A stretch of 5,888 nucleotides of DNA from positions 1 through 5,888 of the forward strand of contig SFII01000084.1 in assembly GCA_004555335.1 (NCBI GenBank), written 5' to 3'. The translations under genes and the position numbers were made by a program. Below the pieces are notes generated by a model. That model made no database searches and had not been told where the DNA came from. It saw nothing but the letters and a program-made list of their open reading frames with translations. The DNA is from Coriobacteriaceae bacterium (GTDB taxonomy: Bacteria; Actinomycetota; Coriobacteriia; Coriobacteriales; Eggerthellaceae). How positions within the stretch are numbered: position 1 is the first letter of the stretch; the number at the start of each line of letters is the position of its first letter. Of the stretch, positions 1-4,760 are shown in pieces.

Positions 1-1
1 C

Positions 2-1030
2 CCCAACTACCGCTTCCCCAAGGATCGCCTGGACGAAGACATCCGCGCCATCCTTTCCGCAGGCGATATCAAGGTCCACTACGAGACCATGATCGATACC
101 GCGGAAGCCATCAAGGAAGTGGCCGATGCCCATGACGCCATGTTCGTGGCTATCGGTGCCCAGGAGGGCAAGAAGCTGCGTCTGGACGGCATCGATGCCG
201 AGGGTGTAAGCTCCGCAGTCGAGATGCTCGACAACATCGGAAACGGCATCGTTCCCGACTACACCGGTAAGAACGTCGTCATCATCGGTGGCGGCAACGT
301 TGCCATGGACGCCGCCCGCAGCGCAGTCCGCTGCGGTGCAAAGCAGGTCAGCTGCGTATACCGCCGTCGCCAGGAAGACATGACCGCACTCGATAGCGAA
401 ATCGAGGCGGCAATCGCCGAGGGCGTCGAAATGATCACCCTGCAGGCTCCCGTTTCCATCGAAGTCGACGAAAACGGCAAGTGCGCAGGCCTGGTTATCC
501 GCACCCAGATGGCTTCTACTTACGACGCCAAGGGCCGTCCCAAGCCCGTCGATGTCGATGCTCCCACCGAAGTGGTTCCCTGCGACATCATCCTCAATGC
601 AGTCGGCCAGGGCATCGTAAGCCAGCCCTTCGAGGACTTCGGCATGCCCGCCAAGTGGACCATCTTCCAGGCCAATCCCGACACCTCCGTCGAGGGTATG
701 CCCGGCGTATTCGTCGGCGGTGACTGCCAGACCGGTCCCTCCACCGCGATTCGCGCGATCGCTGCAGGTAAGGTTGCCGCATATGCGATCGACAAGTACA
801 TGGGCTTCGAGCATCAGATCGACTTCGGCATCGAGGCTCCCGACGCCGAACCCAACAACCGCATCCCCACCGCTCGCGTGAACATCGTCGAGCGCCGCGC
901 TGCGGTCCGCAAGAACGATTTCGACCACGTCGAGATCCAGATGTCCTTCGAAGAGGCTATGCAGGAAGCAAGCCGCTGCCTGCGTTGCGACCACTACGGC
1001 TACGGATGCGTAGAAGGATGTGATTGCTAA
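2..1030 (+). CDS. GltD/NfnB-like FAD- and NAD(P)-dependent oxidoreductase, 5' end cut off by the window
   Basis: This is the C-terminal 342 residues of a flavoprotein of the glutamate synthase small-subunit (GltD) type. The frame is open from the first base, and the opening residues PNYRFPKDRLDEDI match the family's 'GIPxFRLPxxVLDxEI' stretch, so the start lies upstream. Counting from the Met at base 89, a second dinucleotide-binding fold occurs at residues 63-80 (VIIGGGNVAMDAARSA). It is followed by VYRRRQEDM (90-98), where the RR pair is typical of NADPH-preferring members. The C-terminal FAD signature lies at 205-230 (PGVFVGGDC...TAIRAIAAGK). The last 17 residues carry Cys297, 300, 307, 311 and 313, likely an Fe-S cluster site. 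The protein is cytoplasmic, with no membrane segment seen. The stop codon overlaps the hydA start, which suggests it is a redox partner of the hydrogenase rather than a true glutamate synthase subunit. The missing N-terminus could carry extra domains, for example a NuoF-like one. The family call is firm and the hydrogenase link is inferred. Confidence 0.88.
   Translation, partial: PNYRFPKDRLDEDIRAILSAGDIKVHYETMIDTAEAIKEVADAHDAMFVAIGAQEGKKLRLDGIDAEGVSSAVEMLDNIGNGIVPDYTGKNVVIIGGGNVAMDAARSAVRCGAKQVSCVYRRRQEDMTALDSEIEAAIAEGVEMITLQAPVSIEVDENGKCAGLVIRTQMASTYDAKGRPKPVDVDAPTEVVPCDIILNAVGQGIVSQPFEDFGMPAKWTIFQANPDTSVEGMPGVFVGGDCQTGPSTAIRAIAAGKVAAYAIDKYMGFEHQIDFGIEAPDAEPNNRIPTARVNIVERRAAVRKNDFDHVEIQMSFEEAMQEASRCLRCDHYGYGCVEGCDC
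1012..1018 (+). promoter_or_regulatory. Ribosome binding site for hydA, inside the upstream gene
   Basis: AGAAGGA lies 11 bases before the ATG at 1030 and 5 bases before an in-frame TTG at 1024. The spacing to 1030 is a little long, so the site alone does not settle the start. Protein similarity in the MINVTIDG region favours ATG 1030, or possibly ATG 1036. Confidence 0.5.
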
Positions 1031-2757
1031 TGGCAATGATTAACGTAACCATCGACGGCATCCAGGTTGCCGTCGAAGAAGGCACCACCATCCTGGCTGC
1101 CGCTAAGGCTGCAGGCATTGAAATCCCCACCCTGTGCTACCTGAAGGACGTCAATGAAATCGGCGCTTGCCGCGTTTGCGTCGTCGAGGTCGAGGGTGCA
1201 ACCCAGCTGTCTGCAGCTTGCAACACCGTTGTTACCGACGGTATGGTCGTGAAGACCAATTCCCCCAAGGCCGTGGCTGCCCGCCGCGCCAATGTGCAGC
1301 TTCTGGTTGCAGCCCATGACGTTCAGTGCACCACCTGCGTGCGCAGCGGAAACTGCCAGCTGCAGAAGCTTGCCAACGACCTGGGCCTGCCCATGGAAGA
1401 GTACGAGAAGTGCCCCGTCGAGCAGGCTTGGCCTTCCGACTCTCCGCTGATTCGCGATGCAAGCCGTTGCGTCAAGTGCGGCCGTTGCGTCTCCGTCTGC
1501 GAGAAGATCCAGCATGTGGGCGTTTGGGAGTACTCCGATTCCCATCTGATCGACGTTGCCGGCGGCGTGTCCATTAAGGACTCCCTGTGCACCCTGTGCG
1601 GCCAGTGCATTACCCATTGCCCCACCGGTGCTCTGACCGAGCGCGATGATACCGCCCGTGTCCGCAGGGCCATCAACGACCCCGAGACCATCACCGTCGT
1701 CCAGGTCGCCCCTGCGGTCCGTACCGCTTGGGCTGAGGAAGCCGGCATCCCTCGCGAGGAGGCAACCCCCGAGCGCATGGCAGCTGCCCTGCGTCGCCTG
1801 GGCTTCGACTACGTCTTCGACACCGACTGGTCTGCAGACCTCACCATCATGGAAGAGGGCTCCGAGTTCGTCGAGCGCCTGAAGAACGCCGAGAACGAGA
1901 CCTTCCCCATGTTCACCTCCTGCTGCCCCGGCTGGGTTCGCTTCATCAAGGGTCACTGGCCCCAGTACACCAACCAGCTGTCCACTGCGAAGTCTCCCCA
2001 GCAGATGTTCGGCGCAATGGTGAAGTCCTACTTCGCAAAGCGCATCGACGTCGATCCCAACAAGATCTTCAGCCTGTCCATCATGCCCTGCCTGGCAAAG
2101 AAGCATGAATGCGCACTGGAGAACATGAACGACGCGGGTGCTGGCCAGGACGTCGACATGTCCCTGACCGTTCGCGAGTTCGTCCGTATGATGCGTGCCG
2201 CGAATATCGACATCGCAAGCCTGCCCGAAGAGAAATTCGACGACATCATGGGCATCGGTACTGGTGCCGGCATCATCTTCGGCGCAACCGGCGGTGTTAT
2301 GGAAGCTGCGCTGCGTAGCGCATACTTCCTGGTCACCGGCGAGAACTGCGACCCCGATGCATTCCAGGAAGTCCGCGGTCAGGAAGGCTGGCGCGAGTAC
2401 ACCTTCAACCTGGCGGGCACCGATCTGAAGATCGCCGTCGCAAGCGGCTTGGAGAACACCAACAAGCTCATGACCGCTCTGGACAAGGGCGAAGTCTCCT
2501 ACCACTTCGTAGAGATCATGGCTTGCCCCGGCGGCTGCGCCGGTGGCGGCGGTCAGCCCATCCACTTCAACCAGGAATTGGCTGCGGAACGCGGTTCTCA
2601 CCTATACTTCCTGGACAAGAATGCAGACCTGCGCTTCTCCCACGAGAACCCCGAGGTCGTGGCATGCTACGAGCAGTACCTGGAGGCACCCCTGTCCCAC
2701 ACCGCTCATCACCTGCTGCATTCCGATCATGCCGATTGGTCCATGCCCCACGCATAA
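1030..2757 (+). CDS. hydA: [FeFe] hydrogenase catalytic subunit, group A, four accessory Fe-S clusters
   Basis: This cytoplasmic enzyme interconverts protons plus electrons and H2. From ATG 1030 it has 575 residues, close to Clostridium CpI (574). Domains run in the CpI order. A plant-type [2Fe-2S] domain has Cys36, 47, 50 and 64. A His-Cys3 [4Fe-4S] site has His96, Cys100, 103 and 109. Two 4Fe-4S motifs follow, CxxCxxCxxxC at Cys147-157 and Cys187-197. The H-cluster domain has all three signatures: TSCCPGW (296-302), MPCLAKKHE (352-360) and ACPGGCAGGGGQP (498-510). Cys299, 354, 499 and 503 hold the H-cluster, and Cys298 is the expected proton-transfer residue. Nothing essential is missing, so the enzyme should be active. 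The C-terminus is the small-subunit-like segment PLSHTAHHLLH, followed by a short His-containing tail. ATG 1030 is chosen because it overlaps the upstream stop (TAATG); TTG 1024 and ATG 1036 are alternatives. Pairing with the GltD-like gene argues for electron exchange with NAD(P)H or ferredoxin. Confidence 0.97.
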   Translation: MAMINVTIDGIQVAVEEGTTILAAAKAAGIEIPTLCYLKDVNEIGACRVCVVEVEGATQLSAACNTVVTDGMVVKTNSPKAVAARRANVQLLVAAHDVQCTTCVRSGNCQLQKLANDLGLPMEEYEKCPVEQAWPSDSPLIRDASRCVKCGRCVSVCEKIQHVGVWEYSDSHLIDVAGGVSIKDSLCTLCGQCITHCPTGALTERDDTARVRRAINDPETITVVQVAPAVRTAWAEEAGIPREEATPERMAAALRRLGFDYVFDTDWSADLTIMEEGSEFVERLKNAENETFPMFTSCCPGWVRFIKGHWPQYTNQLSTAKSPQQMFGAMVKSYFAKRIDVDPNKIFSLSIMPCLAKKHECALENMNDAGAGQDVDMSLTVREFVRMMRAANIDIASLPEEKFDDIMGIGTGAGIIFGATGGVMEAALRSAYFLVTGENCDPDAFQEVRGQEGWREYTFNLAGTDLKIAVASGLENTNKLMTALDKGEVSYHFVEIMACPGGCAGGGGQPIHFNQELAAERGSHLYFLDKNADLRFSHENPEVVACYEQYLEAPLSHTAHHLLHSDHADWSMPHA

Positions 2758-2782
2758 GATCTTTCGACTGAAAGCTTTGCCT

Positions 2783-2809
2783 CGAGAGGCCGGCTCGTCC
2801 GGCCTCTCG
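2783..2809 (+). terminator. Probable transcription terminator after hydA
   Basis: A perfect 11-bp stem, CGAGAGGCCGG (2783-2793) with CCGGCCTCTCG (2799-2809), closes a 5-base loop (CTCGT). It starts 25 bases after the hydA stop. The bases that follow (CTGTATCG) contain only scattered T, so the U-tract is weak. A smaller CTTTC/GAAAG inverted repeat (2761-2774) precedes it. The position and stem strength support termination or 3'-end protection. Confidence 0.7.
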
Positions 2810-3007
2810 CTGTATCGTGCCTGGCAAGGGCAGGCTATGCTCCCGGCTTTTCGTGCAGCGGGCTCCGTGCGAAAGGGGTTGCTTGGTTCCGATTGGCAAA
2901 CCTCGACCTCGGTGTCATGGAACCGCTTACCGTCGATAGGGCAGAACCTCTTTTTCCGGCAGGGAATCGAAGGTGCTTCGGGGGCTCATCGCTTGGGCAT
3001 GCGTATG

Positions 3008-3061
3008 CCGTCTGCCGTCGATAATCAGCGCCTTGGTAACGGAGATCCGTCTGCCGTCGAT
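3008..3061. repeat. 15-bp direct repeat pair
   Basis: CCGTCTGCCGTCGAT occurs exactly at 3008-3022 and again at 3047-3061, a period of 39 bases. The shorter core CCGTCGAT also occurs at 2930-2937. With two copies and a 24-base gap it is not a CRISPR array. It may be a protein-binding pair or a duplicated piece of a lost coding sequence. Confidence 0.7.
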
Positions 3062-3068
3062 GTTCTGG

Positions 3069-3084
3069 TATATGAAATCATATA
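3069..3084. promoter_or_regulatory. AT-rich perfect palindrome, candidate operator
   Basis: TATATGA-AA-TCATATA is a perfect 7-bp inverted repeat around a 2-base centre, inside an AT-rich patch (about 3069-3100) that stands out from the GC-rich surroundings. It lies about 200 bases before hydG. Symmetry and composition suggest a dimeric regulator site or promoter-associated element. It does not match the FNR (TTGAT-N4-ATCAA) or Rex (TTGTGAA-N4-TTCACAA) consensus as I know them. Confidence 0.35.
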
Positions 3085-3102
3085 GGTAGCAATTATAGAT
3101 TC

Positions 3103-3220
3103 AGGGCGGTTTCCAAACTGAAGCATCTGAGGCCATGAGCATGCCGCTTATGTGCCGGTCGTCTACCGAAAGCCTTACCCGCAGAGGGCGAAAAACGCCA
3201 TCTACCTGACTGCCCGCCCT
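3103..3220 (+). ncRNA. Possible structured leader RNA upstream of hydG
   Basis: AGGGCGG (3103-3109) is exactly complementary to CCGCCCT (3214-3220) and could close a domain of about 118 nucleotides. Inside are further short pairings: GCAT/ATGC (3123-3144), CGGT/ACCG with a 5-base loop (3156-3168), and either CCC/GGG (3178-3188) or GGCG-AAAAA-CGCC (3187-3199). The last two exclude each other, which would allow switching. It matches no riboswitch class I can recognise; a weak ACCTGA likeness to the TPP riboswitch is not supported by the other conserved parts. Pairings of this size can occur by chance in GC-rich DNA. Confidence 0.25.
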
Positions 3221-3236
3221 TGCTAAGCGCGATAAT
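3206..3236 (+). promoter_or_regulatory. Weak candidate promoter for hydG
   Basis: GATAAT (3231-3236) matches the -10 consensus at five of six positions. CTGACT (3206-3211) matches the -35 at four of six, but the 19-base spacer is long. It would give a leader of about 40 bases to the hydG ATG. If this is the real promoter, the upstream 3103-3220 fold would not be part of the transcript. Confidence 0.22.
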
Positions 3237-3270
3237 CATTGATTGGAAAGCTCGAAGGCTTCTATTCGAT

Positions 3271-3275
3271 AGGAA
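3271..3275 (+). promoter_or_regulatory. Ribosome binding site for hydG
   Basis: AGGAA sits 9 bases before the ATG at 3285, which decides this start over the in-frame GTG at 3276 directly abutting the site. A possible 5-bp hairpin (TCGAA 3252-3256 with TTCGA 3265-3269) ends just before it. Confidence 0.75.
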
Positions 3276-3284
3276 GTGATTGAA

Positions 3285-4733
3285 ATGGCAATCTACAATC
3301 CGGCGTCCCGCTGTGCTGATGAATTCATCAACCATGACGAGATCTTGGAGACGCTCGAGTACGCTGACGCGAACAAGGACAACCTCGAGCTCATCCATTC
3401 CATTTTGGAAAAGGCCCGCAAGAACATGAACGTGGCCAAGGACCACTGCACCGTCATCAGCCATCGCGAGGCATCGGTGCTGCTTGCGTGCGAAGACCCC
3501 CAGGTCAATGAGGAGATCAAGAAGCTCGCCCGTGAAATCAAGCTGGCATATTACGGCAACCGCATCGTGCTGTTCGCGCCTCTGTACCTGTCCAACTACT
3601 GCATCAACGGCTGCGTGTACTGCCCCTACCATGCGAAGAACAAGACCATTCCCCGCAAGAAGCTCACGCAGGACGAGGTGCGTGCGGAAGTGATCGCGCT
3701 CCAGGACATGGGCCACAAGCGCCTTGCCATCGAAGCGGGCGAAGACCCCAAGAACAATCCCATCGAATACATCCTGGAATGCATCGATACCATCTACAAC
3801 GTGAAGCACAAGAACGGTGCCATCAGGCGCGTGAATGTGAACATCGCCGCCACCACGGTCGAAGAATACCGCATGCTCAAGGAAGCCGAGATCGGCACCT
3901 ATATCCTGTTCCAGGAAACCTACCACAAGGAAAGCTACGAGCAGCTGCATCCCACCGGCCCCAAGCACGACTACAACTGGCACACCGAGGCCATGGACCG
4001 TGCAATGGATGGCGGTATCGACGACGTGGGCCTGGGCGTGCTCTTCGGCTTGGATAAGTACCGCTACGAATTCGCGGGCCTGCTCATGCATGCCGAGCAT
4101 CTGGAAGCCGTTCACGGCGTGGGCCCCCACACCATCAGCGTGCCCCGCATCAAGCGTGCAGCCGATATCGATCCCAATGACTTCGACAACTCCATCTCCG
4201 ACGATATCTTCGAGAAGATTACCGCGCTCATCCGCATCGCGGTCCCTTATACCGGCATCATCATGTCCACCAGGGAAAGCAAAGAAGTGCGCGAGCGTGC
4301 GCTGCAGTACGGCGTCTCCCAGATCAGCGGCGGATCGCGTACCAGCGTCGGCGGTTATGTGAACGAGGAGCGCCCGCATGACACCGAGCAGTTCGATGTG
4401 TCCGACAACCGCACCTTGGACGAGGTTATCAACTGGCTGATGGACAACAACCATATCCCCTCGTTCTGCACCGCATGCTACCGTGCGGGACGTACGGGCG
4501 ACCGCTTCATGAGCTTCTGCAAGAGCGGCCAGATTCTGAACTACTGTCACCCCAATGCCATCATGACCTTGGCGGAGTACCTGGCGGACTATGCAACCCC
4601 CGACACCTATGACAAGGGCATCGCCATGATCAAGCGCGAGCTCGAATTGGTGTCCGACCCCAAGGTGAAGAAGCTCGCGGGCGAGCATGTGGAAGACATC
4701 CTGGCGGGTCGCGCACGCGACTTCCGCTTCTAG
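3285..4733 (+). CDS. hydG: [FeFe] hydrogenase H-cluster radical SAM maturase HydG
   Basis: HydG is a radical SAM enzyme that cleaves tyrosine to p-cresol and a glycine-derived fragment, producing the CO and cyanide that become Fe-bound H-cluster ligands. The 482-residue product is of normal family length. The radical SAM cluster motif CxxxCxxC is at Cys106, 110 and 113 (YCINGCVYCPYH). The HydG-specific C-terminal motif CX2CX22C is complete at Cys395, 398 and 421 and binds the auxiliary cluster where the Fe(CO)2CN synthon forms. This motif separates HydG from its relative ThiH, which lacks it. Other family stretches include FQETYH (209-214), LHPTGPKHDYNWH (221-233) and SGGSRTSVGGY (348-358). 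ATG 3285 is chosen for its ribosome site; a GTG nine bases upstream is less likely. hydF follows after 27 bases, so the two probably share a transcript. The protein is cytoplasmic, and its product would be passed to HydF and finally HydA. Confidence 0.97.
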   Translation: MAIYNPASRCADEFINHDEILETLEYADANKDNLELIHSILEKARKNMNVAKDHCTVISHREASVLLACEDPQVNEEIKKLAREIKLAYYGNRIVLFAPLYLSNYCINGCVYCPYHAKNKTIPRKKLTQDEVRAEVIALQDMGHKRLAIEAGEDPKNNPIEYILECIDTIYNVKHKNGAIRRVNVNIAATTVEEYRMLKEAEIGTYILFQETYHKESYEQLHPTGPKHDYNWHTEAMDRAMDGGIDDVGLGVLFGLDKYRYEFAGLLMHAEHLEAVHGVGPHTISVPRIKRAADIDPNDFDNSISDDIFEKITALIRIAVPYTGIIMSTRESKEVRERALQYGVSQISGGSRTSVGGYVNEERPHDTEQFDVSDNRTLDEVINWLMDNNHIPSFCTACYRAGRTGDRFMSFCKSGQILNYCHPNAIMTLAEYLADYATPDTYDKGIAMIKRELELVSDPKVKKLAGEHVEDILAGRARDFRF

Positions 4734-4751
4734 CCGACGCATCTCGGAAAA

Positions 4752-4757
4752 GAGGGA
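4752..4757 (+). promoter_or_regulatory. Ribosome binding site for hydF
   Basis: GAGGGA in the 27-base hydG-hydF gap lies 3 bases before ATG 4761 and 9 bases before ATG 4767. Either Met could be used, and the site slightly favours the second by spacing. No promoter or terminator is visible in this gap, which supports co-transcription with hydG. Confidence 0.55.
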
Positions 4758-4760
4758 CCC

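Larger units (their letters stand above)
2927..3100 (-). pseudogene. Short minus-strand open frame without a normal start, possible gene remnant
   Basis: Reading leftward from after a TGA (3103-3101), a frame of 57 codons ends in TAA (2929-2927). Its residues look protein-like: YDFIYQNIDGRRISVTK early and FDSLPEKEVLPYRR at the end. The unit IDGRR occurs twice, 13 codons apart, because of the 15-bp direct repeat. The only in-frame ATG is internal (preceding SPRSTF), and no ATG, GTG or TTG with a ribosome site opens the frame. I do not recognise the family. It could be a relic of a decayed gene, a gene with a non-standard start, or chance in GC-rich DNA. Confidence 0.15.
2810..3284. other. Intergenic region between hydA and hydG without a convincing gene
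   Basis: This 475-base stretch has no frame with a good start, ribosome site and recognisable product on either strand. It contains several inverted repeats: GCCTG/CAGGC (2819-2835), TTTCG/CGAAA (2849-2874, extendable inward by one C-G and two G-T pairs) and GGTTCC/GGAACC (2885-2924). It also holds a T5 run at 2951-2955, a 15-bp direct repeat, an AT-rich palindrome at 3069-3084 and a possible structured leader at 3103-3220, listed separately. The region probably carries the hydG promoter and regulatory signals. Part of it may be a decayed gene. Confidence 0.6.

Noticed and set aside
1027..2601. Very long open frame (524 codons) on the minus strand across hydA
   Set aside because: It is a shadow of the strongly biased hydA codons in GC-rich DNA. 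Its product is low-complexity, shows no recognisable domain, and overlaps a gene with complete catalytic motifs.
3008..3061. CRISPR-like repeat
   Set aside because: There are only two exact copies of 15 bp, with no further spacers and no cas genes.
2543..3085. 180-codon plus-strand frame spanning the end of hydA and the gap
   Set aside because: Its first 70 or so codons are hydA read out of frame, and it passes through the terminator hairpin. No ribosome site or recognisable domain was seen.
3101..3225. TPP riboswitch before hydG, suggested by ACCTGA and by HydG's kinship to ThiH
   Set aside because: The CUGAGA box and the rest of the conserved ACCUGAUCUGG core are absent or misplaced.
3276..3284. 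GTG at 3276 as the hydG start
   Set aside because: It directly abuts the AGGAA site, leaving no spacer. ATG 3285 has a normal 9-base spacing.
3285..4733. ThiH (thiamine synthesis tyrosine lyase) as an alternative to HydG
   Set aside because: The C-terminal CX2CX22C motif, adjacent hydF and nearby hydA identify HydG.
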